From Sisyra terminalis (taxonomy: Eukaryota; Arthropoda; Insecta; Neuroptera; Sisyridae), in contig OY292274.1 of NCBI GenBank assembly GCA_958496175.1, positions 34,635,482 to 34,699,481 on the forward strand: a stretch of 64,000 bases of DNA, read 5' to 3'. Under the pieces are notes generated by a model that saw only the letters and a list, made by a program, of their open reading frames with translations, made no database searches and was not told the DNA's origin. How positions within the stretch are numbered: position 1 is the stretch's first letter; the number at the start of each line of letters is the position of its first letter. This document shows, piece after piece, positions 45,901 through 60,162 of this stretch. The position numbers were made by a program, and so were the translations under genes.

Positions 45901-48900
45901 CACTAAATTACATTTTAATTTAACAAAATTTTTCTTTAATTTCAATTCTTAGCACCAACTCTTATGAAGGTATAAGTAATTAAAATATATTTTTTTAATT
46001 AATCTGTGAGTTTGATGATTTTAGCTTGCAGACTATTAATTTTTCGAACTAAAAATAAAAGGGTAGGGAATTCCTTATTTTAAATTCAATAAAAAATAAA
46101 ACGTTTTACGATTATATACGTTATTTTTTCTTTACATATTTGGTCAACATAGTTTAAATTTAAATTATATAACAGTTAATATAATTTCTCTTTATATATA
46201 AATATTCTTTTGAAAATATAATTTGGTTGTTTTTTAAATTTTTATTTAAAAATATATTTTTCAACTCATTTTTGATAAAAATAACTTATATTTCTTGATT
46301 TTGTATGGTTAATATCATGGAATATATCTTTATTTCATATTTATTATGTAAATGATTTAAAGGCACTACCAAGATTAGGATAGTTATATCTCGATTTTTT
46401 TACAAATACATAATTTTTAAAACTGATTTACCTTCGTATTTATTACAAAAACAAATTCATTGTTTTTGGGAATTATTAATAAATTACGTAACACAAATAA
46501 GCGATGGGAAACTCTAAAATAAAAATGTCACACCCAAAATTGAAAAGTTTTAATACTAACGTGACAATATTTAATTTAAAACAATTTTTTTTTATTACTG
46601 TAAAATTGATGCCGTTTTAACACAGATTCTGTATACAAATTCAAATTTTATAAACTGATGAGAAAAAACTATGAAATTTGTATGACGTAATTTGTCCATT
46701 AATTCATTGCTTCGGAATCGAGATTTGAAACATTTTACAGTTTAGCGATATTAACAAAAATAAATTACAAATATATATAACATATATTTTAGGTACATCC
46801 AGCAACATTTTTAAACATCTATGTGCTTACAAAATAGACAACAGCTGTATTTTTATAATTTATATTGCACACAATAAATAAACATGAGTTCATTATTAAA
46901 AAGTATTAGTACTTTTGGTCCATATATTTATATACTTTTTGACACTCATAAGACAAATACATACAAGTTTAAAGGCCACACAGTGAATAATATGTTAGAA
47001 GCAATACAATCGTGAATACAATAAATATTTATACCCTTGATTGATGTAATTTTCATCCATAAAAATTACTGTTTGAAATATTAAAGGAAAAATTAATTAC
47101 TTTGGTGTCGTGAGCTATGTAATTATTATGTATATCTTTTTTAACTTCGCTTAGAAATTTAATTTTTATATTCATCACGTAACACAAAGTAATGCAATAA
47201 CAATCATAATATAAATTTCTCAGAAAAAATATTTTAAAGTTAAAATATTTTTTATTAAAGAATATAACAAATATATTTTTCAGTTTTAATGTAAAATATT
47301 TCATAATTGAAATTGTTAAAAGATTTAAAAAATTGATTTCTTTTACACAATTTAAATAATAATTACAAATAAATGTATTTGATGTAAGCAAATAAATTGA
47401 AGGTAACGTTTACAGAATAACTATATATTATTACCATGAAGGTAAAAGAATATGTTGTTAATAATTATAACTGTAAATGTACTACACTACAATGTGTGTA
47501 CATTAAACTCACTTTCTTTTAATATGAAACAATTTTACACTAAAAATATTACAATCAATATTTTTTTATTTATGTTACGACTATACTAGGTATATGTATT
47601 GAACAAAAATAATCCTTTATCCATTTGACTATTACAACAATTCTGTTTCCAAAATTATCAAATTCCTAAATATTAAATCATATAACATTATTGAGATCTA
47701 AGGTTGAAAAAAGTTTTAAATTTTTTACCAACAAAAATAGGTACCGTACTTACAATTTGATGGCAATCATTTGAAATAAAATTTTGCATACAAAATAATT
47801 ATTTTTAAACATAAAATGATTATCTAGACTAGTTGCAATCTAAATTATACTAATTTAATATTGGTGGGATTTTCAGAAGAATGTTTTAAACAAAAAATTT
47901 AAATGCACTTATGTGACTAAGGAAATTTAAGAGGAATTTATAATTGCAGGTAATATAAATTTAGGAATATTGTTCTCAATGTATGCTAATTAATCACATT
48001 CTTTAATATATTTTGTACCAATAAAATAATATATATATTTTTAATGGTTGAATTTTTGGTCGTTTCTACGAAAAAGCTTAAAAGAAATTGTTAAAAGAAC
48101 TTTAAATTTAAAATTATTTCTATTGGAAAAAAATGCATTACATAAGTAATAGTTCTTCATAACATTATTTAATACATTTACATAAATTTCAATATGTTTC
48201 AAGGAAAATAAAAAATTGTTAAGATTTTTTTTAACTATTTTTTGGTGATATTATCGATAGTTTACGATATCTATTCAATATTTGAAAATTCTCATTAATG
48301 GAATAATTAATATGTTGTGTTATTTTTTATTAAAGGAAAAGTGTAATAGAAAGTCTTGCCCAAATTATTGTTTTGTTTTTCGAGTTTTCTATGAGTTAGT
48401 AGGAAAGTCATTAAAACGCATAAAATAATTATATTGAAAAAGCAGTTTTTTTAGAAACCAGAAGTTTTAAAAACCAAAACTTCCTCTTAATAATTTTCTT
48501 TATTTATTTATTTCTTTTATACTTTGCAAAATTGCAAATAAGGCACTACAATGAAAATGAAATAAATTATTTTTGGTTGTTAAAATGCAGGCACAATATT
48601 AATTAAATTTGCACTATGGTGACCGCTACGAATGGGTGCAATATAATCTCACGGATTTAGTCTAATGAGATTTTTTACCGAAACTCTAATTTAATATCGA
48701 AACCGGAAATTCGGTTGATCAATTTTATCATTCTGTTGAACATTCATAGACAATAATTAAAGACGTTAATGAAATTAAAGATGTTTATTTGTATTTAAAT
48801 ATCGTAGGCAAGTTAATTTATACCTCAGCAGAAATAAGGAAGCGTCTTGACGTTAATAAGGGGCCAATATTTTTCATGGTACAACCATTTTGTTCTTTTT

Positions 48901-51900
48901 ATATGCTCATTTTTACATTATAATAATACAAACATTTATAAATTATTATAATCATAATTGTATCCATTTTCCTGGCCAAATAATAGGTGATTATTTTACT
49001 TTGGCTAGAATATAATTTGATTTTAAATTTTTTACTATTTAGGGAAATAACTATAGTAACAAAATCAAAATAAGTAAGTTATTGAATTAATTCTTTTTTA
49101 ATTTCTTTCGATTTGCCATTTAAGTGTAATGACTTTCTGTTCAATTCATCAAACAATATTTTAACTCCTACATTCATGCGATTTCATGTGAAAATGAGAA
49201 TTTTCAAATTATAAGCTTTTAGTTAATTTCATATCACAATTTAATTAGTAATTACAGCCAGTCTAACAATAAATTTATATTAAATAACTATTGAGATACA
49301 ACCGTTTAAATTAAAATTTGTACTAATAAAAATTAACAGCTTCTTCATCAATCGGCGACTAAATTGTTTCAATTAATTGGAAACTATAGAATTTCATTAA
49401 ATTTGTAACATTCCATAAAAATAAAAAAAAACAACAACTTTTTAACAACAAATCTAATTATATATTAATAGAACTCAAAATGGAATGTTTCTTTTTTATC
49501 AAAATTGTTACCATATTATAACCTTTTTTAAATTTATAAAATCACAATTAAATGTATTGTAAAATACTGATTTTATGCTTACTCTTTTTAATCGCATTTA
49601 AAACAAAAATTAATCACAAAAGAAGTTAAAACATTTTAGCGTTGAATGTTTTGTTGTATGAACCAATTGACCAATAATTAATTATTATCTCGATCGAGAA
49701 AAATCCATTAAGCCATTTAATGGAAAGAAATGTATTTGAGCTTTAGACATAAATAAACATTTAATGAATGAAAATTCCTTTTAGCCGAAAGGCTTGCGAG
49801 ATAATTTCGCTTTGTTCGAAATATCTTGTATAGATATAGAAATGGTATATACCAAGTTTCTTTGATTATATACAATAATTTGAATAGTTTGTACCCTGTT
49901 TCGTTTAAGATAACACTTAAGGTTTAAGTCCATTCCACATGTATTTAAGCCATACAGCTTTTGCAGCGTATATAATTGAAAAAAAATATTACATTTGTAT
50001 GTATTAAAATTAGTCAGAGCTGTGATGACGGTAGAAAATTTTCCGACACCACTAACATTGAGTTTACCATTTTGAAACATGATTTTAATTGCTTTGATTC
50101 TCATATCAGTTGTTGACTCCTAACCTTTTATGAACTACTCCCTATACAAGAAAAAACAAGGCGCTATCGGTCCTTTTTCTCATAATAGTTCATTATATCA
50201 ATTTCCTAAAAAGGAATAGTATCTCTACTTTCTTAACGACCCCTTTTCAATCTGTTTCTGTAGTTGCTGCTGTTATTTTTGAAAATTCTAGCATCCGCAG
50301 AGGGGCGATACCGTTTATGTTAACCATGTTAACTACAGCGTAAAGGTAAGATTACTAACTTTTATGCCAGTAAAATATATTTTATATATTTTTTATTGAT
50401 CAAAAATTTATAATTTGTCAGAAAAAGATTTAATTTCAATGAGCAAATGAGACTCCGAAAACGATTTGTGCACCTATGAGTGTTTTATGACGTCACAGTC
50501 CATATATTAAAATTGAAATAGATCATAATATAATATGATCTATAATATGATATTTAAATAGATCATTGAGCGGTTATTATAAATACAATAATGATTAATT
50601 CAATTTTTCACATTTCCTGCTACGAAAAACATTTTACCCTAAAATTACTCTCAATATGTAAAAACTAAGGTTTTCATAAAACATTTCAATACTGAGTCTT
50701 TTAATATAAATAAGGAAAACGGTTTTTCCTAACAGTCAAACTATAATTGGGATTTAAAGCAAGATTCAGTGAATATTTTAACTGAAAAAAAACATGTATC
50801 ATTGTAAATGAATTTACAATGGGTTCTTAAGGAAAACTTTATTTTCTCAATCATCAAATTATATCTGAAATTTTGAGAAAAATATAGTAAACAATTTTTT
50901 GATTTTTCAAGAATGTTGACTAAATCAAAAAGGGTAGAAAATGCCATAAAATTATAACAATGAAAAATCAGCTCCTGAAAGGTATTTGGACCATTTTTGG
51001 AGGCTATGTTGATTATAAAATGATATGTTATTACACAAAATTTCAGCCTTCTATGTCTTTTTATTTGCGAATAAATCGAAAAAAAATGATAAATTAGAAA
51101 ATATTTTTTTCTGCAACAAAGAGCGAACGAATTTGATTGAAATTTGGACATATTATGAAAGTATATAAAAGCTATACTCAAAAAATAACAGCCTTTAATC
51201 TTTATTATAACTATTTGAAGCAGATGATTTATCTACTTCTCTGCTCAAATGACTAATTGTAAAAAATGATTCTTAAAGGGTAAATTAATAAATTTTTTTC
51301 TTTAAAAAATTTACGAAGTGTAATTAGTCATTGGCCTCACTAAATTTGAAATATTTTAAATGGTTTTAATCATTAAATTTGAACGATTTTAACAACCTTA
51401 TAATGAATGTTAAAACATATTTGTCTTAGGAAAACGTCCGTGGAATTTTGAAATTTGTGTCTTGTGACGTCATTTTTATAACGAGACAATAGGAGCTCGT
51501 TTTAGACATTATGACTTTAACGATTTTTTAGCATTTTTAAATGAATATTTCTTAGATTTTTTCAAGTAAAGTTAAAAATTAAAAGTTACATTATATTTTG
51601 ATATTAGTTTATAACATTTTAAATTATTTTTAGAACATGTGTATTAGGCCTGTTGTATTGAATCGAATTAGTCAGGACAAATTTTGAGTTGTTAGCAAAT
51701 ATTTTTTTTTAATTTTGTGAAAATAAAAAATTAAAAGAATAAATGAAAACGAAATTTTCAAATAATTGAACAAGAGTTCGAAAACATTGATATTGCTACC
51801 AATATCCTAGCTCTGCTTATATGGCTTGTTTCAAAATGCAATGCAAAATGTACGTCCTAGAAAAAAGTGTTAATGCAATTTTGAGAAAATAACTTTTTGT

Positions 51901-52037
51901 TATATTTTGTAAATAATAACTAATATTCTAACAAATATAAAATTTACAAAAATGTAAAAATTAACACTTAAAAATAATTTCAACTAATTATGTAAATGCA
52001 TAAAATTAATTTAAAAATTTATCAATTAAAAATTATT
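42929..52037. other. Nine-kilobase AT-rich spacer, possible long 3' UTR
   Basis: No gene or clear transposon recognised. Frames such as 47053-47391 and 50741-51181 are low-complexity Phe/Ile/Asn/Lys-rich and not accepted. The 49781-50104 frame is slightly more protein-like and is listed separately. TGACGTCA occurs at about 50489 and 51466, flanking a stretch that may be a repeat. The right part could be the 3' UTR of the large gene that ends at 52038, but no termination site was fixed. Confidence 0.4.
49781..50104 (-). CDS. Uncertain 107-codon ORF
   Basis: The frame begins MRIKAIKIMFQNGKLNVSG and holds a fairly balanced composition for about 60 residues before turning low-complexity. The spacing around FQNGKLNVSG loosely recalls the strand-turn-strand of TBP-like folds, but that is weak. 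A stop lies just upstream, no intron signals were found, and neighbours offer no context. It may be a fragment of an old insertion or chance. Confidence 0.15.
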   Translation of the reverse strand: MRIKAIKIMFQNGKLNVSGVGKFSTVITALTNFNTYKCNIFFQLYTLQKLYGLNTCGMDLNLKCYLKRNRVQTIQIIVYNQRNLVYTISISIQDISNKAKLSRKPFG

Positions 52038-55000
52038 TCAGTCTTTTTTTGATGAAACAAAATTAACTTTTGTTTCCATAGAACTTGTAATTATAGTTTT
52101 TGACTTATTTCGTATATCTGATACAAGATTTTTCGATGTCGTCAGACTAGTGGCCACATTTTCTATATTAATTTTACATTTTAAAGAAGGCTTCGACTCG
52201 TCTGTTTGTAGCTGATTACAGTGATTGCTACGCACATCCGAACTATTTCCGGTTTGAGAATTTTGCTCTTTATTAATTTTCAGTATTATTTTCGGGTTTT
52301 GTTCTACTGGTTTTAATTGGCTGGCCATCATATCTAGCTCATTCGATCGATGAATTTTTACAAACGGTTGCCATTTATAAACATTGTTAATAACACTGTC
52401 TTCTTGATTTGTATAGCTTGCTTCATACCTTTGACCATTTTCGGAAAAAGATCGCTTAATAATCATTTTCGGGAGTACCGAAGATGGCGACAAAGATAAT
52501 GGGGGTTTGTCTGAAGATGAGGTGACTTCAGCAGGGGTTTGCGGTAATTTAAGAGAAGATACGTTATTAGTTTTTAGTAAAAAACGACCACTAGATTCAC
52601 CTCCAATCGCTATTAATGATTTTGATTTTTTAATTTTTCTTTTTTTGATGTCACTTTTATAAAAATCATAACTTTTTGAAATATTTCGATTTGCTTTATG
52701 ATCGATTTTTATTTGGTCGTAGTTATTTTTTGAATTTTCAGAATACTTTGATAAGCCTTTTAATTTGATTTTGATTCTATTTTCATTGATGTTTTGTATT
52801 AAGTTATTCTGGATTGGGTTTGGTTCTGTTGATAAATCGTTACCACTACTGCTTTCTTCATTCGTTGTTTGATACTTTTTTTCTATATTTTTTTTATTTT
52901 GTTTGAACTTTGGAATTTTATATTTGGATAATGTATTTTGTTTTATGATATAGTTATCAATATCTTCTAACATTTGATTGAAACTATGATGTATTTTGGA
53001 GGTTTTGTGTGGCAAAGAATTCGTTTTTTTCGTATTAACTTTGTTACCCAAATTTAAATTAGATCGGAATGACTGATTATTATTTTTCTCGTACTTGGTT
53101 TCATTATGGCTTACTCGTCGCAAAATATTTTTGGGACGCTTTTTATTCTCAATATGAACTTTTTTACTAGCCTGTATATTTTCATTGACGTCCAAAGATA
53201 ACGATCTTTTTCTATTGAAAATAAATTGGTTTTGTTCTTTATGTAATTTCAAATCAATCTTCTTGTTATCAATGTTTTCAACAAATTCACAATGTCTCTT
53301 CAAATCGGGATTCATATTTAAGTCATTGTCATCTGTTACTTTACTTGCACATTTTGCATTTATTGAATCCACATTTTCTAAAGCAGTTTCATCTGAAAAA
53401 ATACATTTAGAAATAGTTTCTTTTGAATCTTCTATTTTCATCTTTTCCGAATCGAACTCAGTTTCTACTAAAGGATCAGTAGTTTCAGAACTTTCCTCCG
53501 ATATCACTAATGAAATTTCTTCTACACTTCTCTCTTCGTTATTATTGTTTAATGAATTTTTTGAGATATTTAAAATATTTAGATGATATTCATCACGTAC
53601 AATTGGATCGTTGGTTTCAATAATTAATATAATACTTCCGTTGGGAAGAATGATTTCTTCTTTTTCTACAGCATCATTTTCTTCCCGTGTTTGACTTTCT
53701 TCAACTTCTGTACTAATAAACAATGGTTTTCCTGTTATATCATTATCAAGTCGTATAATATTAGGATTGTTTTCATCCGTATCATCATTGATTGTATCAT
53801 CTATCACAACTTCTTCATTTCCAATATCTTCATTTGTTTCAAACTCTAAATGATCGTAAAGATCATACATTTCTTCGGTATCTGATAATTTACTTTCGTG
53901 AAACGAAATAATTTCGTCTTTATGTGCATCAAATGAATCATTTTCAGATAAATGACAAGAATTTTTCTCATCCTTTTCATTATTACTAGAACTTAAAGAT
54001 TCCTCTTTCTCCTGTTTTTCATTTTCTTCCTGATTGGATAGTGCTGAATCAGAATCCGAACTTTTGAGGTCTAGATATTTGTTCAATCTTAAATGAAATT
54101 CATTATTTTTATGTTCTAAAGATGAAATTATTTTTTCATTATTGTCGCCTTGTGAATTTGTTATTTCTTCACTGTTTTTTCGTTGGTAACTAGTATTTTT
54201 TCGCTCCGCATCGATATTAATCATATTATTTTCGGGTGAATCATGTGAAGCATCCAAACTTTCATTTTCACTTGGATCGAATTCTAAATTTTCACAATTT
54301 GAAGTTATTTCAGGATTTTGTATGTCGTCTTCTTGTATTTTTTCATTTATTTTCTGGATGTTTTCTACATTATTATCCTCTGTATTGATCACATCTTTTT
54401 TTAAGTTTATTAATATTTCCGAATCAATACTATTGTTTGTGCTTAAGTAATTATTTTTGATACTCTCTAATATATCTAATTCTTGCTTTTCCTTATCTTT
54501 TTTAAATTCAGATTTTACAATTTCTTCTTGAAAATTGCTAGTATCGGCAGCACTGTAATTTTCATTCTTTTCAATTTTCCAATCTTTATCAGAACCATAC
54601 TCATTTTTACTTTTAGGTTGATATTTTTCGCAATTCAAAATCAAATTATCTGTTTTTAATTCATTTTCTGACGTTTTAATATTTAATTTAGAATTATCAA
54701 GGTTTGTTTGAATTAAACCAGATATTTCATTTTTTATTTTTTCATCAATATCATGAAGAGAATCTGGGTTTTCTGAACATTTTTTGTCAATTTTATTAGA
54801 TGGTGTTATGAAATCATCGCCCGATTCTGAAGATTTATCACTTATAACATCGAGCTTCCATGACATATTTTTAAATTCATTGACCAAAGGCTGAAAATGT
54901 TTTTTATCTTGACAAATTATTTCCGAAAAGTCATCGATTTCTTCGTCAGAATCTTCAATTGAAGATTTATATTCATTTTTAATAACAGGAATAAAAAATT

Positions 55001-58000
55001 CGTTTTTTATACACTCTACTTTTTCAGGTTGCACCAGTTTCTGATTTTCAATTAACTCATTTTGGTTGCAGGTATTTTCTACAGACGAATCAAAACTGAT
55101 TTCTTCGCGAATTAGTTTCGTTTCATTTGAGTTGCTAAAGTTAATGACTGTACTTTGAGGACAATTCTGTGGAGTACTATCGCTTAATTTTGTAACATTT
55201 TCTAGAGTTATACTAGTGGTAGAATTTTCAATTTTCGTTTGTGTATTTAGTTTCAAATTGCCTTCAAGATTTACTGTTGAGTAATCTATAGGCAGATTGT
55301 TATTGGTTTGATTTTCGCAAGTTGACTGAAATTTGTCTTCTCGCTTTTTTTCATTGCTTAAATCTAAGGCAAACTCATCACCATTAACAACTGTTAACTG
55401 TTGGACATTTTCATCTTTCGGCGATTCTTGTGATTGGTTAGATATGCAAGTTAAGCTTAAATCAACTATGTCTTTTCCTGTATCGTTATTGGGTTTTTTA
55501 TCCAATACATCGACATTTTCAAGCGGTTCATCTGATCGTTGAATTTTATTGATATGCCCTTTATTTTCATTTAAGTTATCTGGATGGCTACAAATAACTT
55601 CTGTTTTCTTTGTATCAACTTGAGTATTAAGAGTACTTACTTTGGTTAAGGGTACAGAAACAGGAGAGGCGTTTTTCGGGATATTTTTTGATGACATAAT
55701 AACACTACAAGCAGATGAAGTAGCAGAGCTTTCATCAACTATAGCACTATTGATATTTTCCATATTATTACAAGATAAACTATCCGAAGATTTAATAACA
55801 GAATCTATCCTTTCGGGGTAAGTATTCACCGGATTCGTTATTTCCTTTTTTGATTCTGGTAGATTTTCACTTTTCTTCAAGTTTGGACGGTTACTGTTAG
55901 TTTCAGATACAAAATTGTTGGTTAATTTTAGATCATTATTTGGTATTACATTAACCACTTTAATGTTATCTGGCAATTTATAAATTTGTTGAATATGCTT
56001 ATAATCAGTCATAACGGTTTCGGGTGAAATATTTGTTGTTTCTAATACGTATAACATTTGATCCTTTTCTGATATTTCATTCCCTTTGCATGCGCTTTTA
56101 TCAATTTTATTCGCTACGGTGTTACTTAACACCACATCAGGTAAATTAGAAATTTCTGTGTCCGTGGAAAGATTACCATCAAGTGTGGTAGTTTTAACTT
56201 CTACGCTTGAAGCGAGAGGAACAATTCCTACATTTTCATCTTCTTCTTCTTCATCCCACGTTTCTAAAAATTGTTTTAAATTTACAGAGTTATTTATTGG
56301 ACCACGAACTTCATTTTGTGGTAATGCGTTAATTTTTATACGTGTTTGATAATCAACGGATGGATTATTGATTGGAGTTTTGATTTTTTCGTAGCAGCAA
56401 TCATTCGTGAATCTGTTAGAATGGTAATAATATGGGGACATTTGCGAATGGTTTGCAGGTAGTGATGAATGGGAAATTCCTTGATAGGATTGATTGACAT
56501 TATTTGATATTGGATGATAATTTCCACTTTTGCCATAATCTATTGTGGATACAGCTGAAGAAATTCGAGGATGTTGATTTTGATATATGTTTGAATCTCC
56601 AATATACTGTGATGAATTAGCGGGCTGTGCAAAGTTAAATTTAGTGTTTTCGGGAGGTACATTATTAGAATGAATTCCATGAAACGGATATTTATCATGG
56701 ATCATTGTATTATTTACCGTCGTTGAAGGATAGGGATTACTACGTATTGAATGATCAACAGATCCTGAAGGGATATTATTATATTTCCAATGATTGTATT
56801 TCATTTGTTGCAAAATCTGAAGAGAGTGATTAGAATTATTAGTGGATGAAGGCGATAACTGTGGATAGTTGTAATATTCTAAATTATAATATGGTTGTTT
56901 GATAGTTTGATTGATAGGATGATATGCATGAGTAACTAAATTATTTGGAGGTTGCATTTTCATATCTTTTGCAGGAGGTGATATCTGTGGATATGTATTA
57001 GGAGGAACTATAGTCCCATAATCAACTTTGACCGGTGGCTTATGTTTACGAAAATTCATGTCAGGATAACGAACCCAGTTGGAGTTTAATTCATTGGCAT
57101 GAGCTTGACTATAGTAAGAATTAGACGGTAAGTTTGAAGTTGGTACAGAAGTAGGAATAATTGCCATAGCCTGATGGGATGGATTAAAAACTTTAGGATT
57201 TCCTTTATCAAGTTGTGTAATTGAATATTCGTCTTCATTTGAATTTTTATAAACGTCCATATATTTTATTGAATTATTTCTCGCGTAATAATTATTTTTA
57301 GAGACTGATTCATCAATATAGTTAGATATTTGCACATTGCGATCATAGAATGCTTCATTTATTGGTCCATTGGTATAATTATTTTTTATTAAATGCGATT
57401 TTTGTGGATGATACGTTTCATTTTTGATTTGAGTGTTGTTTCGGTTATTCAATGCTTCAATGGGAATATTAAATTCTTTTGATATAGGAACTTTATAATG
57501 GTACACTGATGGCTCATTTGAAATTTGTGTCGACACACTATTGATTTGAGGATGTGTCAGTTCATTATTGTATAAATATTTTCTATTTTTATAAGTTAAA
57601 TCAGTATAGTTACTAGCTGTATGATCAACCGTATGGTTGTTATATAGTACAGTCGGTTGGGTAATAATTTTCGTTTCTTGATGCCTTTGTGGGTAGTAAT
57701 TTTGCGTTTCAGCTAGGCGATTTGTTGAATTAACTCCTCGATTCGGCGAATGTAAATTGATATGATTGTAATTTTGTTTAACATTTTGTGAGCTTATATT
57801 ACAATAACTTTTACTATTCATATTATTTTTAGCATTATAATTATTTGTATCGTGGTGAAGGTGGTTGTAATTAAAATTTGCTGAAGTCGACGAAACATTT
57901 GGTGGGACTAATGATTGATTTATTTGATTTGGTGTATTTATATAGTGACTAGTCGATTGGGTTGATGCAACAACATTTCCTATATTTGTCAACTGCATAT

Positions 58001-59677
58001 TAACATTGGAGTTGTTAGATCTCACCTGACTAACATTTCTTTCAATTGTGCTACTGGCCGTATTGTTGACAACAGGAACTGTTGGTCTTCGACGCCACTG
58101 ACGTAATGTAGTTGTGCTGTTAGTACCGCTACTGCTATTACTAGCGATATTGTTATTATTAACTTCATTTGATAAAGGATGTAAAATCGAAGGCGATGGT
58201 TGCAAATACGTAGGCATTGACAGCACTAAAAAATAAAAGATATAGATAACTTTATGCAACTAGAATTAAAAAAAAAAAAAAACAGAAAAAAGGTTCAAGT
58301 TACTAAATTGCTTGTTTGTTTCAACATGTAACTTTCAAATATGTAGAACAAGCATGTCCACATATATGGTCCGCGGGTCATCAACCAACTCGTGAAGGCT
58401 CTTCATCCGACCCGCGAACTTGTTAAATTTTAAGCTATGTATAATTATTACTATTACTTTTGCTTGGAAATTTTCTTTGGTTTGCTGCGAAAATAAAACT
58501 CTTAAATATGACCCTCATAGCGATTCAACGTATCTTTAATTTAACGAAACTACGTTCGTTGCTTGACGTACAATTCGATTATTCTACAGAATTCAACGTT
58601 ACATATTAATTCAAATTAGCAATTTAATGAATTTGACTAATTTTTTCTCTAAGAATAAGTTTGAGCAAAAATTGATTTTCTCTTTTTTTAAATTTAAGGG
58701 TTAAATTAGCAAAGAAATTAAAAAAAGTCAATTTTGACTAGTTTAACAGCCATTACCATATATATATCCCTCGTTTCAATTTGAAACGAGGCAATGATGA
58801 ATTGAAGTATAGCTTAACTGACAATGTCGCATTTTCTACTTTGTTTCAATTTAGTTCGAGAATAAATCGGCCCATAATGAAAATTTAGCCACAAAAGAAA
58901 AAAATATAGCATATTAGAATTAACAAAAAAAAAATGATTAGAATAAAATAGCGACGTAAAAAATGGAACGCTGCCAGTTTTTGACCGGCCTTAAAGAAAC
59001 ATGAGCCCGTTTTTCAACCAATAGATGGCTCTTTTATTTCTCAAAACTTCAAAAATACGAAAGAAAACGTTTTTAAAGTAAAAACTGTTGTTTAATAGTT
59101 TGCAACAGTTCGTCTCGAAGTTAAAAAAAATAAAGTGAGATCGATGTATAAAATATGCTATAAATGGCCAAAACTTATATATCTGTCGATGCTTAATTAA
59201 AGCGTACACTATAAAAGAGGATCTTCCCATTTTTCTTTGAATATTCGTTTAGTATTATTCAATTTTTTTTGAGTAACCATTTGCTAAATAGTCTTTCCAA
59301 CACAAAATACAAGCCTATAACGACAATTACATCTTTATTCATTCAATGAAAAAATTCTCATAAAATTAATGATGTTTTCCGAAAAATTTTAATATTTAAA
59401 AATATGTATCCCCTTTTATTAGCAGACGCCATATTATTTATCCCTTATCTTGAAAGATCTTAAAGATCTTCCAAAATATTTCGTTATAATTACTCGATCT
59501 CTGATGGTTTTGCTTTTCAGGTTCTGTTTCCGGAATGTTTCGATTTTCCAAATTATGGTCGGTGGTGTATTGGTAAGATGGAAAATTGGGCGTTGAATGA
59601 ATAACTGCTCCATTGTTGTCAACATAATTATGGGCAATGTTATTCACAGGTGAATTTACTGAACCAAAATGGTACAT
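52038..59677 (-). CDS. Large Asn/Ser-rich, mostly disordered protein of unknown family
   Basis: Coding exons 59494-59677 and 52038-58225 join in phase (A-TG) to give 2123 residues. The N-terminal third is Asn/Tyr/Ser/Pro-rich (for example LQPSPSILHPLS); the middle is acidic and Ser-rich, including EEEEDE; the C-terminal part has basic clusters (KKRKIKKSKS) and better-conserved-looking segments (YKWQPFVKIHRSNELD, NPKIILKINKE). One ALDLSNEK stretch resembles a CtBP-binding PxDLS motif. No membrane segment or enzyme domain is seen, so a nuclear regulatory protein is plausible but unproven. The apparent hydrophobic start of the long frame (MHKVIYIF, about 58226-58259) is intron sequence before a TTTTTTAG acceptor. 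The ATG at 59677 is the first in this frame after an upstream stop. Confidence 0.75.
58848..58985 (+). repeat. Dispersed repeat family A, copy 5
   Basis: It contains AATAAATCGGCCCATAATGA and the ATTTAGCCACAAAAGAAA block, then an A-rich tract and the ATGGAACGCTGCCAG end that parallels ATGCAACGTTGCAAG of copy 1. It lies in an intron of the large Asn/Ser-rich gene. Confidence 0.6.
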
Positions 59678-60038
59678 CAGGCATACATACTGAAAAAAAA
59701 ACAATATTAGAAAAATATTTAAATATTAGAATTTGTAAATAAAAAAATAAAATTTCCTACTTTAATCATTTGAATCAAACAATTTTGAATATTAAATAAG
59801 ATTTCGCTACATAATATTACTTATGTTGATAAAATGAAATTATAAATAAACTATATAAATCAATAAATCGTAGTTTTGTGGTAAAAATAATATTGATATA
59901 ATTAAACTAGGTAAAAAATAATAATGTTTATATCTGGATTATGGTTAAGTTTATAATTTTTTTAATTGCATCGTGAAAAAAATCTCAATTATTTGAGAAG
60001 TTTTATTGATTATATTATATTTTGTCTTTAATTCTTAC

Positions 60039-60162
60039 CAATTAAGTGTACTTTTACAACAATAAGTTAAGGAATGATTGTATCCACTTTTCTTCCAATA
60101 AATTCCAAATCGTGAAATTTTACAATTTTTCACCATTGCCCATTTACTTTACAAGAAGTTCT
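60039..60162 (-). other. Probable 5' noncoding exon of the large gene
   Basis: Flanked by ATTTTCAG before 60162 and GTAAGA after 60039, this 124-bp segment has good splice sites but stops in every frame that could join the next exon. It is therefore likely 5' UTR. A small upstream frame starting MVKNCKISRFG ends out of phase with the coding exon. Confidence 0.5.

Noticed and set aside
47053..47391. Minus-strand 112-codon ORF
   Set aside because: Composition is that of translated AT-rich noncoding DNA (Phe, Ile, Lys, Asn, Tyr).
50741..51181. Minus-strand 146-codon ORF
   Set aside because: Phe/Ile/Ser/Asn-rich low complexity with no motif, in AT-rich spacer that looks like repeat sequence.
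53185..53586. Plus-strand 133-codon Ser/Phe-rich ORF
   Set aside because: Antisense shadow of the large Asn/Ser-rich gene; acidic codons on one strand give open Ser/Phe frames on the other.
58226..58259. Hydrophobic MHKVIYIFYFLVL start suggesting a signal peptide on the large protein
   Set aside because: It lies before a TTTTATTTTTTAG acceptor, and an upstream exon (59494-59677) joins in phase right after it, so it is intron sequence.
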